Assembly: GCA_040218875.1 (NCBI GenBank) | Contig: JAVJQP010000027.1 | Length of the DNA stretch: 64,000 bases | DNA from: Coleofasciculus sp937127375 | GTDB taxonomy: Bacteria > Cyanobacteriota > Cyanobacteriia > Cyanobacteriales > Coleofasciculaceae | Direction: 5' to 3' (one strand) | Part shown: piece by piece, positions 25,179-34,011 of the stretch | Layout: the number at the start of each line of letters is the position of its first letter | Numbering within the stretch: the stretch's first letter is position 1 | The notes under the pieces: generated by a model | Seen by the model: the letters and a program-made list of their open reading frames with translations, nothing else | Databases searched by the model: none | What the model was told of the DNA's origin: nothing | Program-made: the position numbers and the translations under genes

Positions 25179-26168
25179 TTAGCGACTCGCCAAAATTAAA
25201 GCATCGGCATAGTTTAAAGCCTCTTGCCACACAGCATAGCCGCGTCTGGCGAGATGAATCCCATCAGTGGTTAACTCCCGTTGCATTTGACCCTGATTAT
25301 TCACAAACAAACGGTGCAGGTTAAGATAGCCTGCACCTTCTTGTTGTGCGATCGCGGCGATGTGTTGATTCAGGTTGCGGATGCGATCGCTGGGAATAGC
25401 ACTTAATCGTGTGGGTAAAATAGACTGAACGATAATTTGGGCTTGTGGGTGGTTTTGGCGTAAGCGCTGGATGATTTGGCGGGTATTATCGAGAATCACG
25501 CGATCGCGAACGCCCTGACGCAAGTCATTCGTGCCAGCCATCACATAGATTGTATCGGGTCGGGTTTGGGAAAAAGCCGAGAGTCGCTCCAGAATTTGGC
25601 TAGAGTTTTCCCCAGAAATCCCCTGATTCAGCCAAAATTGACCACTAGGTAGGTTGGCTGTCGGAAACCAAAGACTCAAGGAATCGCCCACTAATATAGA
25701 CAGACGATTATTCCCCTGTCCCCTCGCCATCGCTTTCGCTTCTTCTGCAAGTAGCTGTTTCCATTGAGTATGAGTGGGTTTAGCCAGTGTCGCTTTACTC
25801 CAAACCGACTGGAAACTATCAGCCGGGAGGCGGGTATAGGTTTGACCTCTATTTAATGCGGCTAATCGTTGGTAATAGAGTTGGGTTCCCGATTTAGGGG
25901 AAATGTTACGTTGAGAGTTAGTAGTAAGCGCTTTAGCGCTGGTGGCACTAAAGTGCCGACTACTAACCGATGAACTAAACTCAACACCAGGGATTTCCAC
26001 CCCAGAGATCATCGGTTGAGTGACGACGGAGTGCGAGTGATCAGCAATAGCCGAAGCCAACAAAGCCGACAAATTCTCGAACAGGTTGGGAACCAGTGGC
26101 GGTGGTGGGGGTGCAGATACGGGACCTACGGTAAGCAGACTGGCTGCTAGTAAATAGGGATCGCTCAT
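25179..26168 (-). CDS. SGNH/GDSL-type hydrolase
   Basis: The C-terminal 170 residues are an SGNH esterase/lipase domain: block I LVGDSLSLWFP (nucleophile Ser), block II LNQGISGENS (Gly), block III VMAGTNDLRQG (Asn) and block V TDGIHLARRG (Asp-His pair), so the catalytic set is complete. The first 150 residues are Pro/Ser-rich and poorly conserved, including PPPPPLVPNL. A palindromic repeat (25919-25967) encodes part of this linker in frame. I prefer the second ATG (MSDPYLLAASLLTVGP, which looks like a weak signal) at 26168 over one four codons earlier. The substrate could be a surface polysaccharide or lipid ester. Confidence 0.82.
   Translation of the reverse strand: MSDPYLLAASLLTVGPVSAPPPPPLVPNLFENLSALLASAIADHSHSVVTQPMISGVEIPGVEFSSSVSSRHFSATSAKALTTNSQRNISPKSGTQLYYQRLAALNRGQTYTRLPADSFQSVWSKATLAKPTHTQWKQLLAEEAKAMARGQGNNRLSILVGDSLSLWFPTANLPSGQFWLNQGISGENSSQILERLSAFSQTRPDTIYVMAGTNDLRQGVRDRVILDNTRQIIQRLRQNHPQAQIIVQSILPTRLSAIPSDRIRNLNQHIAAIAQQEGAGYLNLHRLFVNNQGQMQRELTTDGIHLARRGYAVWQEALNYADALILASR
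25919..25967. repeat. Palindromic repeat inside SGNH gene
   Basis: It is built of AGTAGTAAGCGCTTTAGCGC and GGCACTAAAGTGCCGACTAC, two back-to-back hairpins. In the gene it encodes SSRHFSATSAKALTT without interrupting the frame. The GTAGTAAGC(A/G)CTTTAG motif recurs twice in cas10 (58526-58639). Confidence 0.75.
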
Positions 26169-26326
26169 GTCATGGTACATTCCATTACTCTCTCTTTTTC
26201 CTTTGACAGGAATTTGCCAGAGTATCAGGAATATATAGGGCTTGCTGAATAAGTATTGTGGTGGGGTGAGGGAGCTGGGGGAGCTGGGGAAGCTGGGGTA
26301 GCAGAGGAGGCGGACTGATATCAGTT

Positions 26327-26644
26327 TTACACCTTTTGATCTCGCAAAAAAGCAATAATGACAGCTTTTCTCAGAGTTGGCTCGATGGAATTGATAAAGC
26401 CTATAGCAACGAATAGATTATTCATTGACAATTGTATAGTTTGTAAAGCATTGTTGACTTCTGTTTGATTGTCCTCGATCCATTTTTCCAGAAAAATATG
26501 CTCGGTTAACGCTTCGTCAATATCATTCTGGGAAAAAATTTTCTGCAATTTAGATGATTTTCTCAGGGAGTTAATTTTCTTTCCCAAATCCTCTCCAGAT
26601 GAGTTTACTTGAGGACGGGTGAATAAGGCAGAAAATTTTGGCAT
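26327..26644 (-). CDS. Hypothetical protein
   Basis: About 105 residues from MPKFSALFTRPQVNSSGEDL. It has a charged helical centre (KKINSLRKSSKLQKIFSQND, IDEALTEHIFLEKWIEDNQT) and a hydrophobic C-terminal stretch (MNNLFVAIGFINSI). No family recognised. An upstream in-frame ATG would add 26 residues, but the sequence there is unlike the rest, and neither start has a ribosome site. Lower G+C than its surroundings suggests acquisition or decay. Confidence 0.4.
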   Translation of the reverse strand: MPKFSALFTRPQVNSSGEDLGKKINSLRKSSKLQKIFSQNDIDEALTEHIFLEKWIEDNQTEVNNALQTIQLSMNNLFVAIGFINSIEPTLRKAVIIAFLRDQKV

Positions 26645-26935
26645 GATTGATGTGGTAAGAACGGTTTCACTTAATATATTGACACAGCTTAAAGGTGTTT
26701 TGTTGAGAAATATATACGGCAATAAGCGTAAAAAATACTACGTCAATTCTCGTAAGTTTTATCAGGTATTATTTTTTTACAAAAGATATAAATCCCCGAA
26801 AAAGATGGCGTAAAAATAAATAAAGTTTGTCCCCCCTAAGCTTTTTTTCAAAATTCATACTTTAGAGTGAAAAACAAAAAGCAGCACTTCGCTATAATGA
26901 TAGATTGAATAAAAACCTGGAGTGAAATCTACACG

Positions 26936-27133
26936 ATGGCAGCAATGAAATTCAAGGTTCCGAGTATTGCTTGTGATGCTTGCGCTAAAACCATCAGCGA
27001 AGGGATTCGTACTCACGAACCTGAAGCGAAAGTCGATGTTGATGTGGCAAATAAGACGGTTAGTGTGGAAACTGAGGCGTCTCACGAGTCAATTAAACAA
27101 GTCATTACCTCTGTTGGACATCAGGTGGAATAA
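26936..27133 (+). CDS. HMA-domain copper-chaperone-like protein
   Basis: The 65-residue product is a single heavy-metal-associated domain of beta-alpha-beta-beta-alpha-beta type. The metal loop reads PSIACDACAKTI, so both Cys of CxxC are present but the Met normally two residues ahead is Ile-Ala. The second half (VDVDVANKTVSVETEASHES) fits the fold. A TATAAT box lies at 26893-26898. The start could be the first ATG or the one three codons later (MKFKV). It could hand copper to the ATPases, but it is not next to one here. Confidence 0.8.
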   Translation: MAAMKFKVPSIACDACAKTISEGIRTHEPEAKVDVDVANKTVSVETEASHESIKQVITSVGHQVE

Positions 27134-27173
27134 TATCCAATCTGGCATTATAGAACTCTGTTTTTTATAAATG

Positions 27174-27201
27174 GTAGAGACGTTGCATGCAACGTCTCTA
27201 C
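27174..27201. repeat. 26-bp GAGACG palindrome
   Basis: GGTAGAGACGTTGC / GCAACGTCTCTACC, perfect, sitting 8 bases past the mnmG stop codon between convergent genes, so it could act as a two-way terminator stem. Confidence 0.88.
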
Positions 27202-27209
27202 CCGTCGAA

Positions 27210-29156
27210 TTACCCAGAGATTCCTGATGCTGTTGGTATTTGGGACTTTGAAGGATGTGCTGATTGGCGCGATCGCACTTCCAAATACACCAGCAAAGCA
27301 TTAATATCCGCCGGATTCACCCCACCAATCCGAGAGGCTTGCCCAATTGTCAGGGGTTGAACCTGGGAGAGTTTCTCGCGAGATTCCTTGGATAAGGTTT
27401 CAATGGCATCATAATCCAGATCCGTGGGTAATCGTCGCTGGCTTTGACGGGACACTTGATCAATCTGATTTTGCTGGCGTTGCAGGTATCCAGCATATTT
27501 GATATCGATTTCCGCGCCGTCTCGTTCAGCTTGATTGAGACTGGGATTCCCTAATCCGTAGTGATCCAGATTGGTATAGTGGAATTTGGGACGACGTAAT
27601 AATTCAGCCAGCGTAATCGAACCCTTAATCCGTTGCTGAGTATCCGACGCGATCGCAACGCCTAATTCCTCACGTTCCTTGATCCGTACCGTCTGGAGTC
27701 GTTCCTTCTCCGCCGCAATATTGGCTTGTTTTTCAGTATAAAGTTGCCAACGGCGGTCATCAATTAAACCAATCTCTCGTCCCAAAGGAGTCAGACGGCG
27801 ATCCGCATTATCAGAACGCAGGAGTAAGCGATACTCAGAACGACTGGTTAGCATCCGGTAAGGTTCTCGCAAATCCTTCGTACATAAATCATCAATTAAT
27901 GTCCCGATATAGCTTTCCTCACGGGGAAACACCAACATCTCTTGATGTCGCACATAGCGTACTGCATTAATTCCGGCGACAATCCCCTGGGCGGCGGCTT
28001 CTTCATACCCCGTTGTTCCATTAATTTGTCCAGCGCAGAATAGCCCTTCTATTTTTTTGGTCATCAACGTGGGGAAACACTGAGTTGCGGGGAGATAATC
28101 ATACTCCACCGCATAAGCTGGGCGTAGCATGGTACAGTGTTCTAATCCCGGGAGCGATCGCAACATTTGCAACTGTAGCTTCTCTGGTAATCCTGTCGAG
28201 AATCCCTGGATATAAAGTTCGGGAATGTCTCGCCCTTCCGGTTCAATAAATATCTGATGGCTTTGCTTATCGGCAAACCGGACAATTTTATCTTCAATAC
28301 TGGGACAATAACGGGGTCCCTTTGCATCCACCCAACCCCCATAAACTGGAGACAGATGCAGATTATCCCGAATCAACTGATGCGTTTCTGCCGTGGTACG
28401 AGTAATATAACAATTCATCTGTTCCCGTTCCACCCACACCTCTGGGTCAAAACTGAACCAAGACACCACCTCATCCCCAGGTTGAGGTTCCATCTTAGTG
28501 TAATCGACAGATCGCTTATCCACCCGCGCCGGAGTTCCCGTCTTCAGTCGTCCGGTTTCAAACCCCAGTCGGTTCAGGGTTTCCGTCAATCCCACCGCTG
28601 CAAATTCCCCCGCGCGTCCAGCGGACATTGATTTATTCCCCACCCAGATACATCCACCCAGGAACGTTCCCGTGGTTAATACGACTGCAGGGGCGGCAAA
28701 TGCTACACCAAAATAAGTCTCAACACCGATAACCTCATCGTTCGCCCCCAGGACTAAATCCGTCACCATCCCTTCCCGGATAAGCAAATTCTCCTGGTTC
28801 TCAACAATCCGTTTCATCACCGCCGCGTATTCCCGCTTATCGGTTTGCGCCCGTAACGCCCAAACCGCAGGTCCCCGCGACTGATTCAGTACCCGCTTTT
28901 GGAGATAAGTCCGGTCTGCCATTTTACCAATTTCTCCCCCCAAGGCGTCTACCTCGTGGGCAAGTTGGGATTTAGCTGGCGCACCCACAGCCGGATTACA
29001 GGGTTGCCAAGCTATTTTATCTAAGTTCAGCGTAAGCAGGAGGGTGCGACATCCCAGACGGGCGGCGGCGAGTGCGGCTTCGCAGCCAGAATGTCCAGCA
29101 CCGACAACAATGACATCAAAAGCGTCTTGGAAATCTACAGGGGAATGTGTGGTCAT
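27210..29156 (-). CDS. mnmG: tRNA uridine 5-carboxymethylaminomethyl modification enzyme
   Basis: The 648-residue MnmG (GidA) with MnmE makes the cmnm5 modification at wobble uridine of certain tRNAs. The FAD-binding motif VVGAGHSGCEAALAAARLG lies at residues 17-35. Other family blocks are PAVGAPAKSQLAHEVDALGG near 55, LNQSRGPAVWALRAQTDK near 90, GLKTGTPARV-like GRLKTGTPARVD near 200, and ATQCFPTLMTKKIEGLFCAG near 356. The C-terminal helical domain ends about residue 630; the last residues (SKSQIPTASGISG) are variable. Length is normal. Confidence 0.96.
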   Translation of the reverse strand: MTTHSPVDFQDAFDVIVVGAGHSGCEAALAAARLGCRTLLLTLNLDKIAWQPCNPAVGAPAKSQLAHEVDALGGEIGKMADRTYLQKRVLNQSRGPAVWALRAQTDKREYAAVMKRIVENQENLLIREGMVTDLVLGANDEVIGVETYFGVAFAAPAVVLTTGTFLGGCIWVGNKSMSAGRAGEFAAVGLTETLNRLGFETGRLKTGTPARVDKRSVDYTKMEPQPGDEVVSWFSFDPEVWVEREQMNCYITRTTAETHQLIRDNLHLSPVYGGWVDAKGPRYCPSIEDKIVRFADKQSHQIFIEPEGRDIPELYIQGFSTGLPEKLQLQMLRSLPGLEHCTMLRPAYAVEYDYLPATQCFPTLMTKKIEGLFCAGQINGTTGYEEAAAQGIVAGINAVRYVRHQEMLVFPREESYIGTLIDDLCTKDLREPYRMLTSRSEYRLLLRSDNADRRLTPLGREIGLIDDRRWQLYTEKQANIAAEKERLQTVRIKEREELGVAIASDTQQRIKGSITLAELLRRPKFHYTNLDHYGLGNPSLNQAERDGAEIDIKYAGYLQRQQNQIDQVSRQSQRRLPTDLDYDAIETLSKESREKLSQVQPLTIGQASRIGGVNPADINALLVYLEVRSRQSAHPSKSQIPTASGISG

Positions 29157-29207
29157 GATTAGCGTTTGAGTGACAAGGACTCATGGTTCATTCTACCGAA
29201 TTCCCTG

Positions 29208-29232
29208 GTAGAGACGCGCCATGGCGCGTCTT
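29208..29232. repeat. GAGACG palindrome, CCATGG centre
   Basis: GTAGAGACGCGCCATGG / CCATGGCGCGTCT, about 50 bases upstream of mnmG. Confidence 0.8.
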
Positions 29233-29343
29233 GACATTGATATCGGGGCAGATTTTACCATTGTCGTTATTCAATGTAGGGGCGCAAAACTTGCGCCCTT
29301 AAAGAAAGATGATGGATGTAATTCTAATTCATCAAATAAGCCC

Positions 29344-29367
29344 GTAGGGTGGGCATTGCCCACCAGC
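29344..29367. repeat. GTGGGCATTGCCCAC hairpin repeat
   Basis: GTAGGGTGGGCATTGCCCAC then CAGCC; same family as 19820 and 58974. Confidence 0.8.
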
Positions 29368-29541
29368 CTTAATTCAGGTAAGCGAACCTTATCCAGCAGC
29401 TAATAGCACTCCCACAATCGAACCTAAAGCATTTGCCCCTGCATCTCTTTTCGTATCGTTCTGGTAATAAAAATCAGTCAAATTGGATTACAATAAATCA
29501 ATTTAAATCAGGGCAAGGATCAGAATTGAGGAGTGACTAAG

Positions 29542-30555
29542 ATGAGCGAATATGATTCGCCATGGAAGGAAAGCATTTCGCTATATTTTCGGGAGTTTTT
29601 GAGTTTCTTCTATCCACGCATAGAAGAGGACATTGATTGGGAACGAGGATTTGAATTTTTAGACACTGAGTTACAACAAATCAAGCGAGAGACAGAAACG
29701 GGGAGGAGAGATGCGGATAAGTTGGTGAAAGTCTGGCGTCGTAGCGGGGAGGAGGAATGGGTTCTTGTCCATGTAGAGGTACAATCACAGCGTCAAAGTG
29801 AGTTTAGTGAGCGGATGTACCTGTATCACAGCCGGATTTTCGATAGGTATCGTCGCAGTGTGGTGAGTTTGGGAATACTCGGCGATGAGCAACCGGGTTG
29901 GCGCCCCAGTCGGTATGAGCGTGAATTGTGGGGGTGTCGGGCAATACTGGAATTTCCGGTGGTGAAACTGCTAGATTACAGTATGGAAGAGCTTGCTCGA
30001 AGTCAAAACCCATTAGCGGCGATAGTACAGGCTCACCTTTCTGCTCAAGTTGCAGGGAAAGATGTTGGGGTGGGATATGAAAGCAAGCTGTCTTTGATTA
30101 AGAGTTTATATGAGCGGGGGTATGGGCGAGAGGATATCGTTCAATTATTTCGATTAATCGATTGGTTTATTGCTCTACCAAAGAGAGAAGAGGAGCGATT
30201 GTGGCAAGAGATACAAACGTTAGAGGAGGAGAGGAAAATGCCTTATATTACCAGCGTTGAACGAATCGGAATCAGGAAGGGCTTGGAGCAAGGGTTACAG
30301 CAAGGGTTACAACAAGGACAACAAAGATCTATTATTTGTATACTTGAAGTTCAGTTTCAAGATATTCCGTTAAAATTGAGGGAACTAATTGGGAGGATAA
30401 AGGATTCTGAGGTACTAGGTACTCTTCTGGTTCAGGCGGTAACAACTCAATCATTAGAGGTATTTGAATCTGTGGCGAATCAATTGATTACAGAGGCGGG
30501 ATTGGAATTGGAGAACACAGAATCGAGTGCGGGTGAAGAGGCGAATGATACGTAA
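29542..30555 (+). CDS. Rpn/YhgA-like family protein, intact copy
   Basis: The product of about 337 residues belongs to the Rpn/PDDEXK_2-like family of transposase-related nucleases abundant in cyanobacteria. Residues YFREFLSFFYPRIEEDIDWE and the block WVLVHVEVQSQRQSEFSERM (E.Q nuclease core) mark the N-terminal nuclease domain. The middle (SLYERGYGREDIVQLFRLID) is helical. A Gly/Gln-rich heptad stretch (GLEQGLQQGLQQGQQ, near residue 257) precedes a C-terminal DUF4351-like segment. ATG at 29542 lies behind GAGGAG. It is followed by a damaged tandem copy. Confidence 0.8.
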   Translation: MSEYDSPWKESISLYFREFLSFFYPRIEEDIDWERGFEFLDTELQQIKRETETGRRDADKLVKVWRRSGEEEWVLVHVEVQSQRQSEFSERMYLYHSRIFDRYRRSVVSLGILGDEQPGWRPSRYERELWGCRAILEFPVVKLLDYSMEELARSQNPLAAIVQAHLSAQVAGKDVGVGYESKLSLIKSLYERGYGREDIVQLFRLIDWFIALPKREEERLWQEIQTLEEERKMPYITSVERIGIRKGLEQGLQQGLQQGQQRSIICILEVQFQDIPLKLRELIGRIKDSEVLGTLLVQAVTTQSLEVFESVANQLITEAGLELENTESSAGEEANDT

Positions 30556-30710
30556 ACAAATATTCAGCATTTTATCTTCTGAATTCCAAATTTTAATATT
30601 ACTATCAGATTAAGCAATTTTAGGTTTTCGCTTTCTCAAATCAAGCGACTGATTGAGCTAATGCAAAGAGCCGGAATGTCTGCTAATGATCTCCCTGATG
30701 ACGTGGATTT

Positions 30711-30732
30711 GGTGGGCAATGCCCACCCTACG
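30711..30732. repeat. GTGGGCAATGCCCAC hairpin repeat
   Basis: GGTGGGCAATGCCCACC with CTACGGGATATC on the right, between the two Rpn copies. Confidence 0.8.
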
Positions 30733-30862
30733 GGATATCATCGGTTTCGGCGTTTTTTCTATACAAAATTTCAGTGCTATTCTGGCAATAAAAATCAGTC
30801 AAATTGGATTACAATAAATTAACTTAAATCAGGGCAAGGATGAGAATTGAGGAGTGGCTAAG

Positions 30863-31622
30863 ATGAGCGAATATGATTCGCCATGGAAAGAAAGCATTTC
30901 GCTATATTTTCGGGAGTTTTTGAGTTTCTTCTATCCACGCATAGAAGAGGATATCGATTGGGAACGAGGATTTGAATTTTTAGACACTGAGTTACAACAA
31001 ATCAAGCGAGAGACAGAAACGGGTAGGAGAGATGCGGATAAGTTGGTGAAAGTCTGGCGTCGTAGTGGGGAGGAGCAATGGGTTCTTGTCCATGTAGAGG
31101 TGCAATCACAGCGTCAAAGTGAGTTTAGTGAGCGGATGTACTTGTATCACAGCCGAATTTTCGATAGGTATCGTCGCAGTGTGGTGAGTTTAGGAATACT
31201 CGGCGATGAGCAACCGAGTTGGCGCCCCAGTCGGTATGAACGTGAATTGTGGGGGTGTCGGGCAATACTGGAATTTCCGGTGGTGAAACTGCTAGATTAC
31301 AGTATGGAAAGAGATACAAACCTTAGAAGAGGAGAGAAAAATGCCTTATATTACCAGTGTTGAACGAATCGGAATCAGGAAGGGACAACAAGGAGCAATT
31401 ATTCGTATTCTTGAGGTTCGGTTTGAAAATATTCCGCAGGGATTGAGGGAACTAATTGGAAAAATCGAGGCTCTTGAGGTGCTAGAAACTCTTCTGGTTC
31501 AGGCGGTGACAACTCAATCCTTAGACACATTTGAATCTGTGGTGAATCAATTGGTTACAGAGGCGGGATTGGAATTGGAGAACACAGAGCCGAGTTCGGG
31601 TGAAGAGGTGAATGAGACGTAA
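30863..31622 (+). pseudogene. Rpn/YhgA-like tandem copy with internal deletion
   Basis: The first 150 or so codons and the last 90 match the gene at 29542-30555 closely, and the upstream 80 bases (AAAATCAGTCAAATTGGATT) are copied too. At KLLDYSME the sequence jumps to GAGATACAAACCTTAGAAGA, deleting about 225 bases and shifting frame, so the product ends RDTNLRRGEKNALYYQC at 31363. The downstream part (MPYITSVERIGIRKGQQGAI, 31341-31622) stays open in its own frame and could be made separately. Short GAAGAG/CAAGAG repeats in the intact copy flank the deleted stretch, suggesting slippage. Confidence 0.82.
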
Positions 31623-31713
31623 ACAAAGAGTTAGTTGTTGAGCATAAGCCTTAATTCTTGCCTTCCGTGGATTTGGAGATTGGGCTTCTTCTTCCAAGGC
31701 GAGAAACCTGGGT

Positions 31714-31774
31714 CGGGGCGGGTTTAGTCACATCTGGGTGCAAAGGAAAAGATAGTAGTGAAACCCGCCCCTAC
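31714..31774. repeat. GGGCGGGTTT palindromic element
   Basis: From GGGGCGGGTTTAGTCACATC to AGTGAAACCCGCCCCTACA. Confidence 0.85.
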
Positions 31775-31845
31775 ACACTGGAAACTCAAAACAGTCTATC
31801 AAAGATGACACAGATTTATATCACTTTGCTTTCGGGAATTGCTCG

Positions 31846-31888
31846 AAAAAAACAGTAAAAATCCACGACTAAAACCGTCGCGGATTTT
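31846..31888 (-). terminator. Rho-independent terminator, minus strand
   Basis: Read on the minus strand, AAAATCCGCGAC pairs with GTCGTGGATTTT, with one mismatch, and TTTTTACTGTTTTTTT follows. It lies about 160 bases past the psb34 stop codon and can end that transcript. Confidence 0.65.
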
Positions 31889-32048
31889 GTCACTGAGGCT
31901 CTCTTCTAGTCCTGCCGAAGCAAGGCTTTTCGTTATCCCAAATTCCAAGGGTTAGGAGGACTTAAAAAACGTTATTCGCTGGCGCTACCCGTAATAATTT
32001 TGGGATACAATCATCTTGGGTTAACGACAGGTGGATGAGGCGTAAACG

Positions 32049-32219
32049 TTAGCTTGCAGCCAGTGCTGTCAGAATTAGGATATTGACGAATAGAATAGCG
32101 CACGCCCCTTGAAAAGCATAGCGACGCTGTTGCTCACTATTGGGATATTCAGCATAATATACAGGGGTTTCGATCGCGTAGTTGTTCAGTTGTCCATCTT
32201 GGTTGATTGTGGTGTACAT
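32049..32219 (-). CDS. psb34: Photosystem II assembly protein Psb34
   Basis: This short 56-residue gene reads MYTTINQDGQLNNYAIETPV, then YYAEYPNSEQQRRYAFQGAC and one membrane span (AILFVNILILTALAAS). The pattern MYTTIN..GQLNNYA, YYAEYP and QQRRYAFQGA matches the cyanobacterial Ssl1498/Psb34 family, found attached to photosystem II assembly intermediates and related to the binding site of high-light-inducible proteins. ATG at 32217-32219 follows a GGAGAGAGA-like ribosome site on the minus strand (GAGAGAGATTCAG). It stands alone, with a terminator downstream. Confidence 0.88.
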   Translation of the reverse strand: MYTTINQDGQLNNYAIETPVYYAEYPNSEQQRRYAFQGACAILFVNILILTALAAS

Positions 32220-32501
32220 CTGAATCTCTCTCCTCTGTTTTGTTTGTTCTCTCTGTTGTTTATAACTTTAACGAAGGTCTTTACAGAAATGCAATAGATA
32301 TGCTATCGGATCTTGTTCTGTTTTTTATAAGCTCAGCTTATCAAGATTTAGTTGTAATATATACTTAGGTAATAATACTGACTTAACTCCATCACAGACA
32401 GTTTTTCCCTAGAACTTCTCCATTGCCATTAATCAAAAGACTAAACTTTGCGTCTGCTAAGATCGATTAGCCAGAGTTAGATTCACCGTTCTACTGTAAA
32501 G

Positions 32502-33362
32502 ATGGACAACCTACTGAATAGGCTTCGCCGCGTGAAACGAAATATGGGTTACCGTGTCGAAGATGCCATGAGACACTTATCCAACAACGTGAGTCCGTCA
32601 GAAATAGTTAATCAAAAGGAAATTAGAGTAGTTGGATTAAAACGGAGTGGAAATCATGCCATTATCAACTGGATCAGAAAACACCACCACGGTGAAGTAT
32701 GGCATTTGAATAAGATTCCAGTAAAACGGAATCCATACCGTTTCTTGTATGAACATTATCCCAAAGAAAAATTAAAGCAGGAAGCCAAAGGTAATTTTAC
32801 CCAAAAAGACTGCTTAATCTATAGCTATGAAGATCATGCGCTTGAGCAAATCACTGACAATGAGTTTGAAAGAAAAAGTGAACAGTACTTGGGTAAAAGT
32901 GCAATCCAATATGACGTACTTATCTTGAGAGATCCCTTCAATCTGCTAGCAAGCCGATTTAAAAAGGGATATATCAAGGTTAAATGTCCTGATAGAACAT
33001 TAGTTGAACTGTGGATATCATACGCTCAAGAATACTTGGCAGAAACGCACTTATTGACAAACAATAAAATTGTAGTTAATTATAATCAGTGGTTTATCGA
33101 TGTGGGCTATCGCCAGCAATTAGCAGATCAACTTAATGTAAAATTTTTTGATACAGGTTTTAATGATGTAAAAGGTCAAGGTGGTGGAAGTTCTTTCGAC
33201 GGAATTATATTTCGGGGGAAAGCGGCTGAAATGGATGTTCTCAACCGATGGAAAGTTTTTGCAGATGATCCCCAATATCAAAAACTCATTAATCATGCAG
33301 AACTTCGAGACTATTCAGAACGAATTTTTGGTCATATTCCCGGAACTGAACGCTATTTTTGA
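32502..33362 (+). CDS. Sulfotransferase-like P-loop protein
   Basis: The 286-residue protein has features of PAPS-dependent sulfotransferases: an N-terminal phosphate loop EIRVVGLKRSGNHAIINWIR (near residue 40) and a 3'-phosphate-binding block VLILRDPFNLLASRFKKG (near residue 145, with Arg and Ser). The rest is charged and poorly conserved. Its G+C is lower than its neighbours', suggesting transfer. It has no transferase partners nearby, so the acceptor is unknown. It could also be a related kinase-like P-loop enzyme. Confidence 0.6.
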   Translation: MDNLLNRLRRVKRNMGYRVEDAMRHLSNNVSPSEIVNQKEIRVVGLKRSGNHAIINWIRKHHHGEVWHLNKIPVKRNPYRFLYEHYPKEKLKQEAKGNFTQKDCLIYSYEDHALEQITDNEFERKSEQYLGKSAIQYDVLILRDPFNLLASRFKKGYIKVKCPDRTLVELWISYAQEYLAETHLLTNNKIVVNYNQWFIDVGYRQQLADQLNVKFFDTGFNDVKGQGGGSSFDGIIFRGKAAEMDVLNRWKVFADDPQYQKLINHAELRDYSERIFGHIPGTERYF

Positions 33363-34011
33363 GAGATTTCCTTATGAGCATTTTACTGGACAGGTGTTCT
33401 AAAGTTACCTACGCCGAAAATTTATGCAAACCCTTATCCATCAAGGGTTTAAGCGGCTTTTTATCTAGTCAGGGAGTAAAGATTAACTCAAACTTTACGA
33501 ATACCTTGCCAAAGTTTAACCCTTTCACCCCGATAAAGGGAGTAAGAAACCATTGGTTGGGGTAAATTTAGTAACATCTGGGTTAAAAAGAAACGATATA
33601 GCGCTACGCGCTAGGCTTTCTTGCAATAGGCAATGGGCTTTCTTTGAAGAAAAACACTGACTCATCAAGGGATTGACCCTTCGACTTACCTCGACTTCGC
33701 TCGGTACAAGTCGCTCAGGGTCAAAACGATTTAAATTTTTCTTCTTTTGTCCTAACGTGTGTGCGTAGTACTACAAAGTGAAACTCGCCCCTAGATATCG
33801 GTCAGGGCGGGTTTTGAATAAACGTTATCACCAATAGCTTGCACAAAATTCCCTAAACCCGCCCCTACAAAGTGAAACTCGCCCCTAGATATCGGTCAGG
33901 GCGGGTTTTGAATAAACGTTATTACCAATAGCTTGCACAAAATTCCCTAAACCCGCCCCTACAAAGCCGGTTTCACTATTCAGCGCGTTAGCTCAAAATA
34001 TCTGTAACTAT
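33363..34011. other. Gene-free stretch with repeats
   Basis: It contains a degenerate GGGTAAATTTAGTAACATCTG element near 33556, a GACCCTTCGACTTACC / CAAGTCGCTCAGGGTC palindrome near 33675-33725, and two tandem GGGCGGGTTT units (33778-33966). No gene is supported. Confidence 0.6.
33778..33966. repeat. Tandem pair of GGGCGGGTTT elements
   Basis: Two almost identical units of about 94 bp, each with CGCCCCTAGATATCGGTCAG, then GGGCGGGTTTTGAATAAACG and CCCTAAACCCGCCCCTACAA. The unit is the palindromic element plus its flank, so duplication was after insertion. Confidence 0.88.

Noticed and set aside
32109..32297. Plus-strand open frame over psb34
   Set aside because: It is antisense to a gene with clear family similarity and has no family of its own.
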